Made by a program: the position numbers and the translations under genes. The notes below the pieces were generated by a model. The model had not been told where the DNA came from, searched no databases, and saw nothing but the letters and a program-made list of their open reading frames with translations. Source: Eutreptiella sp. 'Long Island Sound 2002' (lineage: Eukaryota > Euglenozoa > Euglenophyceae > Eutreptiales > Eutreptiaceae). From it: a stretch of 64,000 bases of DNA. How positions within the stretch are numbered: the stretch's first letter is position 1; each line of letters begins with the position of its first letter. Location: positions 31,083,759 through 31,147,758 of the forward strand of contig OZ038388.1 of the NCBI GenBank assembly GCA_964036045.1, written 5' to 3'. Shown one piece after another: positions 49,301 to 56,561 of the stretch.

Positions 49301-51272
49301 ACCATGATGCAATGATAGAATGATGGCACCACTGTCGTTAAAGTCAGTTTCCTGCATTTACTTCATCCGAACATCTGCTTACAGGCAGATGAAAAGGCCC
49401 AAGCACAAAGAAGAGCACATGATCCTAAGGATGTGGATCCTAAGGATGTGGAGTCGGAAGCACAAGGCCGAGAGAAGGAAAGTCTCAGCGAGAACGCCGA
49501 AGCAGCAGAGGACAGTCAATGGGTGAGACCTTTGGAAGAGGTGTGTGTTGAGTGCTGCGATGCGAAGTTATGCTGCTTTGCTTCACTCATCTAGGGGTTA
49601 GCCAACCATCCAAGCACGCTCTTGACGTCTCTGGTTTTTGAGGCCTCGCCACTGTTCCTGCTTCCTCGATGAGGGATAATAGACTGCCTCTCCACCCCAT
49701 GGCCAGCGGTTGTCAGCAGTGAAGGAAAAATCTGCTCCTACCCGTCCACAGCAATGCCCGCACATGGAATTCATGTACCCATGCTTTCTCATAGGGGAGG
49801 CATCCATTGCAGCGTCTTTACGAAAAGTGGCTGAAGGATTTCCAAACTGAGCATGCTCTGAGTACACTTTGCGATGGGATTGTAGTCATGAAATCCAACA
49901 TACCAGGAGCGGGCTATGGGCTGTTTTCAACCTCTGATTATCCTGAGAAGCATCTTTTGACCCTTACGTATGGAACGTTGAAGACTTTTGCGGAGGCATT
50001 GAAGGAGCATGATGCTACGTTCCACTATACCCTTGTCCCGCGGGCTCTTGTCCTGGAAGGAGTTCGTAAGCCTATTCCAGGCTATGGAGGGGCCAGCTTT
50101 GCAAACCATGGTGGAAAATTTGCAAACGCTAGTCTCCAGCGCATCCAGTTGCTCGGGGGTCTTGTACAGCTTTCTGGTTTGGTAACTACAAAGGCAATCG
50201 TAAAAGGGTCGGAGCTCTTGGTAAATTATGGACCAGGGTACCAGCGTAAACATCCATATGTACGGGACCCCCAAGATGATCCGAACGCTCATGGGTTCGT
50301 TTGGGATGAGACAACCATGCACTTGGCACAGGTAATTTGTGCCTCCTGCTTTGGGGTGCAGTTGGGATACAAACTCTTACGTGGAGATTGCCCAAGCTTA
50401 TGCACACAAGAGCCGTCTGTTCACGGGGGGCTCGCCGGCAAGGGACCCTTTACGCCGACTCCCCCCTTCCCCCCCCCCCCCTCCCTGGAAATTGGCTGGA
50501 AAGTGCCGGACAATGGGCGCCGAAGGCGCCCGAAGTAAATTTTTCTTGAATAAGTAGAGGGTGAAAAAATGAGTTTTCACCCCATGTATCTATACTCAAA
50601 ATACTCAGTTTTCTGAGGAGAACCCAATAATGGATGCTGGCATGATGTAGCATCTCCGCCCACTTTTGGGCCCCCGATAAGGCAAGGTTGAGGCAGCCAA
50701 TTCTGATTTTCACCCCGGCCAAAAACTGACCTACCATGCCTCCCCCCCCTGTTGCAATTTTTTTTGCCAACATACATACTGCAAAAATGTCTACCGCAAT
50801 GAGGGGGTCATTTTAAGCCGTATATGTTGGGGTCCGGGTGCCCCCCTCCCCTTCAGCCAGCCCCAGACCCCCCCCGACCCAGCCCCCCCCCCCCCCCGCC
50901 CCCCCCCTCCTCCCCCCACCCTGAAATTGGCTGGAAAGTGGGAGGGAGTCGGCGTATGGCCCGTTGCTACGCCCCCCCCCGTGCGTCTGTTGTCTGTTAT
51001 GCTCAAGTGTACTAGTACCCATCATCTGTGTGCAGATTGCTGCCTCAGACGGTGAACAAGTCCCAAGTCCCAAGGAACTTCAATCCTTCCATACGTCCTG
51101 GCGAGGGGGCTTCAAAAAGTGTACTGGTGCTACCCCTCGGGAGCTTGGCAACATGTTATGGCGAATTTTCACCACCCTTCCAGGCGATTCCCCATGGCAT
51201 GCAGCAGCACACAACGGGGTGAGATCTTTGGTGTTCATCGCCAAGGAGTGGAGTGACCCAGAGACATTCCAG
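40116..51272 (+). CDS. Multi-exon host gene: helical tandem-exon array fused to a SET domain
   Basis: Exon model by eye: a Lys/Glu-rich exon (to 40317), a second exon (40730-40909), at least 15 array exons from 41382 to 49540, a SET exon (49813-50331) and a further exon (51036-51272). Array exons are phase 0 at both ends and multiples of three (27, 30, 32 or 52-64 codons), each encoding Ala/Glu/Lys/Gln-rich helix, and their introns are homologous too, so the array grew by copying exon-intron units. SET exon boundaries are also phase 0 and join exon 15 in frame. The product is predicted to be a long-helix protein methyltransferase. The link between exon 2 (phase 1 at its end) and the array is not resolved and may need another exon. 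Gene start and end are unknown. Array exon 7 is interrupted by LTR element F. Confidence 0.65.
40730..40909 (+). CDS. Second exon of the SET gene model
   Basis: Acceptor TCATTATAG|G and donor AAAG|GTCGAG, 180 nt, phase 1 to phase 1. Reads PSWPSSQLESWLIRYSQEAE... and ELESANSTTLLNIKKRLCIS. The frame stays plausible to about 40952 (GREQLLDLLKKKLQ), so the donor may be further right. No domain is recognised. Confidence 0.5.
40965..41043 (-). other. Second tRNA-like sequence, in the intron after exon 2
   Basis: On the minus strand, GGGGGTTCAAATCTCGG resembles a tRNA T arm/box B. The 5' half does not form a clear D arm. It may be a tRNA-derived relic. Confidence 0.25.
41382..41477 (+). CDS. Array exon 1 (32 codons)
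   Basis: Acceptor TGTGCTTGTAG|GG, donor AAGCAA|GTTTG. Encodes GQEKAQAHSKTEGFGEQKRA and ends TANAGKQ. First recognisable array unit. Confidence 0.65.
41478..42921 (+). other. Expanded intron with tandem duplication
   Basis: The intron after array exon 1 is about 1.4 kb, against about 125 bp for ordinary array introns. The excess is explained by the 657-bp tandem units at 41514-42170 and 42171-42827. I see no further coil-type exon in them. Confidence 0.6.
41514..42885. repeat. 657-bp tandem duplication, two full units plus a partial third
   Basis: Units start at 41514, 42171 and 42828 (the anchor CAGAACAAGCAGTGATAG recurs at exact 657-bp spacing). The copies differ by scattered substitutions. 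Each has a GC-rich core with TTAGCTCAGGGGGACGG, a box-A-like motif, and a terminal part resembling the ordinary array introns. Confidence 0.9.
42922..43023 (+). CDS. Array exon 2 (34 codons)
   Basis: TTTGCAG|GCAGAG to AAGCAG|GTTC. Encodes AEEQTEAERKAEKVDEQKSA and ends ATARKQ. Phase 0 to 0. Confidence 0.7.
43154..43234 (+). CDS. Array exon 3 (27 codons)
   Basis: TTTGCAG|GCAGAG to AAGCAG|GTTCC. Encodes AEEKAQTQRKEQTRAAEEAK and ends TANAGKQ. Confidence 0.7.
43356..43445 (+). CDS. Array exon 4 (30 codons), GA donor
   Basis: GCTTGTAG|GCAGAG to AGGCAA|GATTC. Encodes AEEQAQAQRKADDLEEQNPA and ends ASARRQ. Aligned with its sister exons, the intron begins GA rather than GT. Confidence 0.65.
43576..43656 (+). 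CDS. Array exon 5 (27 codons)
   Basis: TTTGCAG|ACGGAT to AAGCAG|GTTCG. Encodes TDETALAQRKEQKRPAEEAK and ends TANAEKQ. Confidence 0.7.
43784..43975 (+). CDS. Array exon 6 (64 codons)
   Basis: CTTACAG|GCAGAT to AAGCAG|GTTCT. Begins ADEKAQAQRRADDPKDVDPK, contains a duplicated DPKDV unit, and ends with an Ala/Glu-rich helix (ENAEAADGRKQ). Confidence 0.7.
44106..44160 (+). pseudogene. Array exon 7, 5' half, interrupted by element F
   Basis: TTTGCAG|GCAGAG then AEENAQPQRKVDEREEQKR, where element F begins. The continuation is at 47556-47584 (KPKQ-type end of sister exons, donor GCAG|GTTCG). A few bases present in sister exons (GGCTGAGG) are missing at the joint. Reading into F gives a stop after about 24 codons. 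Confidence 0.65.
44160..44659 (-). repeat. 3' LTR of element F
   Basis: 500 bp, direct repeat of 47056-47555. Contains AATAAA-type motifs and TTTTTATAATAAAAATCAG. Confidence 0.75.
44660..45524. other. Internal part of element F without a supported gene
   Basis: Holds the polypurine tract next to the LTR, a repeat of it near 44808, and AT-rich sequence. A plus-strand frame at 45058-45621 is Lys-rich and lacks gene-like features. Confidence 0.5.
45525..45965 (-). CDS. Hypothetical ORF of element F (146 codons, helical)
   Basis: Follows the 396-codon frame on the same strand after a gap of 26 bp and in a different frame. The middle (KIVDHNHQQNDQQVRKLHQD ... LVECASNVDKQMETITNSI) looks like a coiled coil, and the end is hydrophobic with Cys (FASACSAFFVSFW). 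There is no ATG at its start, so it could be an exon or a frameshifted continuation of the upstream ORF. Function unknown. Confidence 0.35.
   Translation of the reverse strand: MPLARWLKRNAFGVLNEGRGLRKIVDHNHQQNDQQVRKLHQDLMGFHTSLKQSYDRLVECASNVDKQMETITNSISTSTSIRKSKQGFALRVDQTIPLQFCALQKRSMFAAVSVVQFASACSAFFVSFWRCERLVVYICHRWQNVM
45992..47128 (-). CDS. Hypothetical ORF of element F (about 378 aa), starting inside the LTR
   Basis: The first ATG in the open frame is at 47128 (MGLQEIQNERFENSEYWPKQ), within the 5' LTR, and the frame ends at 45992. The protein is basic and Ser/Thr/Arg-rich with a helical segment (VLAKLETSLENSLKRSLSDL) and several Lys/Arg clusters (RPKQRGQRAGRAVQRRR), suggesting nucleic-acid binding. 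I do not recognise a family. As the only long frame in an RT-less LTR element, it may be a gag-like protein or a captured host sequence. Confidence 0.45.
   Translation of the reverse strand: MGLQEIQNERFENSEYWPKQDSEVLKYSTDKHDVSLPLPVAADEINKSEECNHRSLRPGRAVNQDTIKAPSRPAPAPPRTTRSPQRLSSGVTEVPRCAEAAAITAVQRLVAQEERIRQSLRYEQQVICAKRYANFGHVFQKLYCRLFQPSLNSGQTSTPPNELKEPGKRSLKELADSSKATPKKNTAKSNAPPNKNKASEYSGVLAKLETSLENSLKRSLSDLRRVVELLGNCSPSVSVRTNKWNKFVEKQEPRPVSSVTKRRQNESQVTECRTDELQASLDDFDAWTVTSGDPGGVQQRRSSTNESSNVARPKQRGQRAGRAVQRRRAIAKFFEVLNSIQGRACRGTSEKKTECPTRDMWGQSVVNSKENQGNPFLD
47056..47555 (-). repeat. 5' LTR of element F
   Basis: 500 bp, differing from the other copy by only a few substitutions. High identity implies a recent insertion. 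The 396-codon frame starts inside it. Confidence 0.75.
47556..47584 (+). pseudogene. Array exon 7, 3' half after element F
   Basis: AAGCCGAAACAGCCAATACC... to GATGCAG|GTTCG, matching the end of sister exons (AETANxxKQ). Confidence 0.6.
47712..47792 (+). CDS. Array exon 8 (27 codons)
   Basis: CTTACAG|GCAGAG to AAGCAG|GTTCT. Encodes AEEKVQAQRKEQTRAAEEAE and ends TGNAGKQ. Confidence 0.7.
47914..48003 (+). CDS. Array exon 9 (30 codons), GA donor
   Basis: GCTTGTAG|GCAGAG to AGGCAA|GATCC. Same protein as exon 4; second GA-type donor. Confidence 0.65.
48134..48214 (+). CDS. Array exon 10 (27 codons)
   Basis: TTTGCAG|ATGTAT to AAGCGG|GTTCG. Encodes MYETALAQRKEQKRPAEEAE and ends TANAEKR. Sister of exon 5. 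Confidence 0.7.
48342..48515 (+). CDS. Array exon 11 (58 codons)
   Basis: CTTACAG|GCAGAT to GAACAG|GTGTGC. Three DP[KE]D[VE] units, then SVSALMDARTVQWVGPLEQ. Sister of exon 6 with a different 3' end. Confidence 0.65.
48648..48743 (+). CDS. Array exon 12 (32 codons)
   Basis: CTTGCAG|AGAGAG to AAGCAG|GTTCG. Encodes REEQVRAQRRTEDLDKQKRA and ends TTNAKKQ. Confidence 0.7.
48871..49029 (+). CDS. Array exon 13 (53 codons)
   Basis: CTTACAG|GCAGAT to GAACAG|GTGTGC. Sister of exon 11 with two DPKDV units and ALMDARTGQWVRLLEQ. Confidence 0.7.
49162..49257 (+). CDS. Array exon 14 (32 codons)
   Basis: CTTGCAG|AGAGAG to AAGCAG|GTTCG. Sister of exon 12 (REEQ to REQQ; AKKQ to AEKQ), 514 bp downstream. Confidence 0.7.
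49385..49540 (+). CDS. Array exon 15 (52 codons)
   Basis: CTTACAG|GCAGAT to GAAGAG|GTGTGT. Third unit of the exon 11/13 type, ending ENAEAAEDSQWVRPLEE. Joins the SET exon in phase 0. Confidence 0.7.
49813..50331 (+). CDS. SET-domain exon (putative protein lysine methyltransferase)
   Basis: Acceptor CATCCATTGCAG|CGT, donor TTGGCACAG|GTAATT, 173 codons, phase 0. SET hallmarks in order: NIPGAGYGLFST (the I-x-G-x-G-x-G/F opening that binds S-adenosylmethionine), FANHGGKFANASLQ (the NHS/NH-x-x-x-x-N-A core motif, here NHGG) and IVKGSELLVNYGPGYQ (the GEEL-x-x-NYG motif, with the catalytic Tyr region). Target is probably lysine in a protein. Flanking exons are helical (array) upstream and an unrecognised exon downstream. 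SETs of this layout are plausible in non-histone methyltransferases, but specificity cannot be read from sequence. Confidence 0.8.
50332..51035 (+). other. Intron of the SET gene with an inverted-repeat-bounded insert
   Basis: 704 bp. TACGCCGACTCCC at 50451 recurs inverted at 50943-50955, bounding about 505 bp that contain poly-C tracts and two direct copies of GAAATTGGCTGGAAAGTG. It looks like a mobile insert, possibly an introner-type element. Confidence 0.45.
51036..51272 (+). CDS. Exon downstream of the SET exon
   Basis: Acceptor CTGTGTGCAG|ATT, donor ACATTCCAG|GTTTGT, 79 codons, phase 0. Reads IAASDGEQVPSPKELQSFHT, then MLWRIFTTLPGDSPWHAAAH and FIAKEWSDPETFQ. No domain is recognised. 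Later exons are not identified. Confidence 0.65.
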
Positions 51273-52908
51273 GTTTGTGCATTCTTATGGCATTGTTGCC
51301 GGCACATTTGGACAGTGGCAGCCAGTGCACTGCACACCAAAAGTGATGTACAAAAAAAAATAGACACTCAGAGAAACACAACAATTTCTTAAACACCCCG
51401 GTGCCCAACGATGGCAAGCCACCTGGTGTCAGGGGCTTCCTGTGTCCCCTGTGTCTCATGGATCTAATCACAGCCCAATGCCAAAAAAAAAATAAAAAAT
51501 CCTGCACCAAAATTTACAAAACCCCTGCTCAGAAATTTGTCCATATAAAAAAAACAAAAGACATTCCAGAAAACATCCAAACAGGCATTGCAGCAAAAGC
51601 AACACAAAATCTGTTGTGGACTGACCCACAGGGTGCAGTAACCCTTAAGCTAATGTACAGGGTCTTCAGGGCACTTAATGTGCCGTGCACTGAGCCTTAG
51701 TTAACTGCACTGAGCCTTAGTTAACTTCTGAGCGTTGTGGTCTGGGGGCTGGTGCAGGGCGGCTGGGCATGGACTCCGTGTGCTCTGAGGGGGGAATTGG
51801 CCTGCCGTGGTGGCTTGATGGCCCCCCACACTGATCTGCAGACCTGCAGCAGGGAAAGAGACAAAGAAAAACTGCGGTAATAATATAATGTACGCATGCA
51901 TGTGCCAGAAGCACTGCACACTCACTGTTGGGACGTAGGCCTGTCAGTCACAGCAGGACCCAGCAGCACACACTGCACCCCATTCCGGGCTCCACTACCT
52001 GCACTAGGCCACTCATGTACCTGACATGTACACAGCTCCTTCTAAGGGAAACACGGTTGGGGGGGCAAACACCCACATACTGCCCAACCCGGCTGCTAGG
52101 CGCCAACCCTGGCCCTACTTCACAGCCCTGGCTGCTAGGCACCACCTCCTGGTCCTGGCCCAGCTCGTCGTGGCCTAGCCTGTGCAGGCAGCAAAATCAC
52201 TGCCTACATGCCTGCACCCTGACCCAGTGCAGCTCCAGCACCCCACACCCAACAGCTACCTGCCGCAGTCACTGTACAGCCACAGGCTGTAAACGGCGAA
52301 AACGAAAACAAGGGTGCATATCAATGCAAACCCTGGAGCACAAAAACAGTGCTTTCGGACCGACAGTGGCCCTGCACACAAAAGTCGTTTTGACATGCAG
52401 CTCATTCTGAGCTAGATTCCGTGTCAGTCACAGAAATAGCCATAACAGTCTCCTACGACAAGTTAACAAATAGACGAAAGGAGACGCGCCAGCTGCGCCA
52501 CGAGCAGCGCAGGACGCGAAAAAGCACATATAGTGGCTAAATCAGGCCACAAATGAGTTAGATGCAAAAAATGACTTGCACATGAACGTCGCAAACAGCA
52601 GCAAAACCACCGCCAAAACTCCTGAGTGGCAGCATAGATACCAAAACAAACTGGGCACACCGCAACGTCGCCTACACCAGCGACAGTCACACACAGCTCA
52701 ACTCCGCAACACTGTTACCAGGCGAGTGCAAAAACCGCACATGGCACAACCCAGGTAAGTGCTAAACCGCGCAGGGGCAACAGGTGCAAGACACTGTACG
52801 CAAAACAGCCAGTACAGGCAGGTGAGGCAAATCCACCAGCAACAACAAAGGAGAAAACAAAGAAGAAAAAAAATACACACAGTGACATAACCTTATTCAG
52901 TCTCCTTG
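51273..52908. other. No supported gene
   Basis: Contains A-rich runs, a 20-bp tandem duplication (TGCACTGAGCCTTAGTTAAC, about 51687-51726) and C/A-rich sequence. Possible later exons of the SET gene or 3' sequence of the dUTPase-like gene cannot be resolved. Confidence 0.5.
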
Positions 52909-53460
52909 TTAGTCACCCCGAGGGCGTCGTCGCTTCTCAAGTCCAGCAGCACTGCGGCGACCTCTGCGACACTTTTTGGTACCAACGGGGCACACTGGCA
53001 CTTGGTGGGTCGCAGATTTCCTGGAAGTGCACTCCACGGCTGCAGGCGAGGCTGCCTCATCATCCGTAACCTCCTTGGGCAGCTGCTGCACCTCCTGGAC
53101 CACCAAGGCTCCTACCCTCTCAAGCACAAGCAGCGCAATAGCCGCACCAGCTGCAATGTCCAAAGGAGTGTCAGAATGGTTGAACAATACCACAGCGACG
53201 CCGCGTCGGTCTGTGCTGGCCGCGCTCACAGACACGTGATGCACCCATGCAAGTCCTGGCAGCGCAAAGACACCCAGCCTGAACCTTGGCGGCGCAGATA
53301 TAGCACAGTCAGTCCTGACCAGCGCTTTGCCGTGCGCCGGCACCACCAGGTCATACGCGCTGTGCAACGTGTAGTCCGACGCCTGTAGAGAACTTGTACC
53401 TGGCAGGACAGCTTGCATGCTGAGTCGCTGCACCTGCAGCGCCGGCGTCGTGAAACTCAT
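52909..53460 (-). CDS. dUTPase-like protein with altered active-site motifs and basic tail
   Basis: 183 codons, ATG at 53460, TAA at the end, no intron visible. The body follows the trimeric dUTPase fold closely (YTLHSAYDLVVPAHGKALVR, AISAPP, GVAVVLFNHSD, GAAIALLVLERV, VVQEVQQL). dUTPases hydrolyse dUTP to dUMP and keep uracil out of DNA. Conserved motifs have changed: GYDL is DYTL (29-32), PRSG is LPG (67-69), and the catalytic Asp of the VID-x-DYRG motif is Ser (SAASTDRRG, 79-87). The C-terminal GGFGSTG motif is missing. In its place is an Arg/Lys-rich tail (KKCRRGRRSAAGLEKRRRPR) resembling a bipartite nuclear localisation signal. Probably a non-catalytic relative, or one exon of a larger gene. 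Confidence 0.7.
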   Translation of the reverse strand: MSFTTPALQVQRLSMQAVLPGTSSLQASDYTLHSAYDLVVPAHGKALVRTDCAISAPPRFRLGVFALPGLAWVHHVSVSAASTDRRGVAVVLFNHSDTPLDIAAGAAIALLVLERVGALVVQEVQQLPKEVTDDEAASPAAVECTSRKSATHQVPVCPVGTKKCRRGRRSAAGLEKRRRPRGD

Positions 53461-54465
53461 GTCTCGCGAAGTCGCCTACGTCGTGTCTCGTGTTTGGATG
53501 CACTCTCGAACATTGGGATTGTCAGATTGTTTAATTGTAGCGTAGCTCGCAACGCACGGCACCAATCAAATCCGAAATGCTCTCCAACGAGTGATTAAAC
53601 AATCAAGACATTTGGTGCCTAAAATCAGAGTAAGCATTTTAGAATAAAATATTATTACTCACAATGAAATACACGCATTGCACTCAACTGAGCATCGCAT
53701 TTATAATCTACAGTGTGCACGCGCGCGCCTCAGAATGCCTGCAGTGCACTGGTCTGCTGCACCACCTGGTCTGAGTTTTGCCCCGCCCACCCACCTTGTT
53801 GTGTCTGCTGTGACTGTGTTTGTTTTCCTCGTCGTTTGTCCTGCTATCTTCCTCACGTGCTCTGTGTTCAACGACGGGTGCTGATGAGTGAAGCCGCGTG
53901 CCTCCCCGTTGGATATTCGCCGCTGTTCTAATGCTTTTGTTGTTCTGGCGTTGTCAGAGGTACCTGGTGTTTGCTGGAGTAGCGCTGAGTCAAGGAGGGG
54001 GTTGTAAAAGCATAGAACAGGGCAGGGTTGTGTATAGGTATGCACTTCTGGTTGCATGTGGCATCCAAGAGACACAGACATTTCCGTTGGCAGCGGTGAT
54101 GGTCGCCGCTGATCGCTGTCGCATACGCTGGCGACATTTATCGCGATCGCATGGGTTCACAAGTTTTGAATAGTTAACGATTTCATTTGATGGCAATTTG
54201 TGTGCATAAATGTTAGTTTTGCGACTTCAGTTTTGGTATGCAATGAGATGGATCGGATTTAATGAAGGTTTTTGATTTCTCGTGCTTTGAAGTCGTCGAC
54301 CACCATCGCAGAGTTGGGAGTGATGCCGGCCGACTCCTCTGGGGCCGAGAGAGGGTTTTTTTGAAGATTTGACGTTGGAGGTTGATTTTATGTCCTCATT
54401 TGTGCCATGTTATGTTAACCCTCTTTGCGCCATATCTTTGCCCCTTTGTGCCCACTTTTGATTAT
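53461..54465. other. No supported gene
   Basis: Upstream side of the dUTPase-like gene; would hold its promoter. Short frames lack ATG or coding signs. No repeat shared with the rest of the window was recognised. Confidence 0.5.
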
Positions 54466-54841
54466 GATTCGATTTTTTACGATTTAAGCCCTGAGATTCA
54501 TACATTACATCAGTTTGCATATTGACTTTGGTCGCGCACCCTTAAATCCAATCCCTACACATACAGGAATTCTTGGATCCTTGCTTACAAACTACCAACT
54601 TCAAGGGCTCCTAACTATGTAAAACGACCATAGATGACAAAAACCAAGATGCACGGCATGATCGCCACGTCCAGGCGGTCATTTTGAGGGGTAAGGGTGT
54701 AGGGGTGATAGAACCACTTTAATCGACACATGGGGTTCCCTATTATAGGGGGCTGAGAGGTGGCCAGTGACTTGTGCGGCGGGGGCCCCTCTCCCTCTCC
54801 GCGCATATGGCAAGGCGGGCCGGGGGCCCAATCTGAACAAG
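54466..54841. repeat. Dispersed repeat module R, copy 1
   Basis: About 370 bp shared with 61712-62074, beginning GATTCGATTTTTTACGATTT and ending GAACAAG. Contains the blocks AAAACGACCATAGATGAC and GGTCATTTTGAGGGG also found, diverged, in the 730-bp repeats. Confidence 0.85.
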
Positions 54842-56339
54842 CGCGACCGCGATCCCGTGATCTTTGCGCGGCCCCTTCTGGCATAGATTTCTCTAGTACC
54901 AGTTAGATTTTGCATATTGAACCAAAAACATTTTAAAACTTCAGGATTTGATGTAAAACATTGTCAATTTATAGCTGCCAGCTTTCATTGCGGCCTATAA
55001 TTTTTGTCGCATTGATTTGCTAGAGTAATTGGCTACTTTACTTTATTACCTGTGGACAGTTGGCCAAAATGTCAGGAATCGATACATTTCAGCAAAGATT
55101 TTTACTTATTTTTTTCTTTTTAATTATAAATAAGGCTTGAGTTGTGACATTGCATGTTGCGGTGAATTTGTCGCATAATGCAGCAGCAGCACTGCATCTT
55201 CTGTGTCTTAGCTGAGTCTGTGTCATGATGGAGCCGGGCAAGGCTCTCTGAACTATTTGTAGCCGCCAAGGACTACAAAATAACGGCGACGGCATGAGTT
55301 CAACATGAGTTCATGATCACTTGTTCATTGCGTGCTGCTAAGAGTGCGTCATTAGCTTATGCCGAAACAGCAAGCGAGTTCTGTGATTTTCTTGAAAAGC
55401 AAAGCGGTTTTCCTCGGAGAAAAGCTCGAGAACAAGCGGAGGGGGGCTCCACGAGAATGGGAAGGGCAGTGTGCGGGCTGTGATCGCCTCCGAAGGGTAT
55501 CTGTTGGACGACGAATTGAGATTGCACGATACGCACGTGCATGATCACGTATTTATAACAAGGAAAGATGAGCATGTTGAGGAAATTTCAATGAAGCAAT
55601 GATACATGATATGTTGCGGAGGGTGTGGAAAAGTAAGGTTAAATGAATCCCTCGTCTTTCGTGCTTGGTGTGGCTTTTCCTTTGCTGGTGCGAAGCACTA
55701 TCAAAAGAAAAGCCTTATTACATTTTTAGCCATTTTCGGATCACTTTTCTATGTTCGGAAACGGAGCCGGGCGGTGACAAACAAACGCAAAAACACTCCT
55801 TTGCCTTATGTTTAAGCTAGCAGCGCAAGGACAGGGAGGGATCATTGGGCAAGATTAGCGATACAGGGTGCAAATAGCATAAAATTGACATATTCATAAC
55901 TCGGGCCTATTGTATCGGATTTCGACGAAATCAAGGGCAATTTTGGTCAATTTGGGGGTGTTCTTTCCATTTTTGAGCTTAAGAAGGCGGCTGAGGGCGC
56001 TGAAAGCCGTCAAATCGGAAAGCGGTGCTAAAACAAATCGGTGGCGGTTTCTTGATTGGACAGCAACACGAGGCTTTTACAATGATTTATAAAATTGGCC
56101 TTAGATCGAAATTTAGTGCATTGTAGCCCGATTTCACTTTGGACAGTCAAAATGAAAGATCGCAAATGCCGGCGACTGCAAAATGCACGCGTGCACAGCA
56201 AATAAATAATATGTCAAATAGATTTCTTGAGATTTGGGGCCTGTGGTTTATATATAGTGTTGTTCGGCACCTCAACTTTGCTGGTGTCCCTAGCTTATAT
56301 GGAATTAGTGGATGCTGGTAAAGAAGTTAAAACCTTGTA
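54842..56339. other. No supported gene
   Basis: AT-rich, without coding signs or clear repeats. Confidence 0.5.
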
Positions 56340-56561
56340 AAGGTCCTAACTTTGCAAAACAGCCATGATCAATCGAAAAAAAGATGACGTCGCGAATCAG
56401 CTCTTTGAGGCGATCATTTAGAGGGGCTGCATCGTACACTTTTGGGATATGTTTCGTTTCGGCGCGCGGATCGTATATAATGGCATAAGGACTGCTTTTA
56501 GAGGGGGGCGGGGCCCCATTCCCCGGCCCCCCAATTAAAAGCCCCCCATGGGGGGGGAGGT
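56340..56561. repeat. Diverged member of the R-type module
   Basis: Block order AACTTTGCAAAACAGCCATG, then GATCATTTAGAGGGGCTGCA, a G/C-rich stretch and GAACAAGCGGGG, matching R and the 730-bp units. Confidence 0.55.

Noticed and set aside
53678-53884. Small frame with a hydrophobic segment upstream of the dUTPase-like gene
   Set aside because: No ATG start and nothing beyond hydrophobicity to support it.
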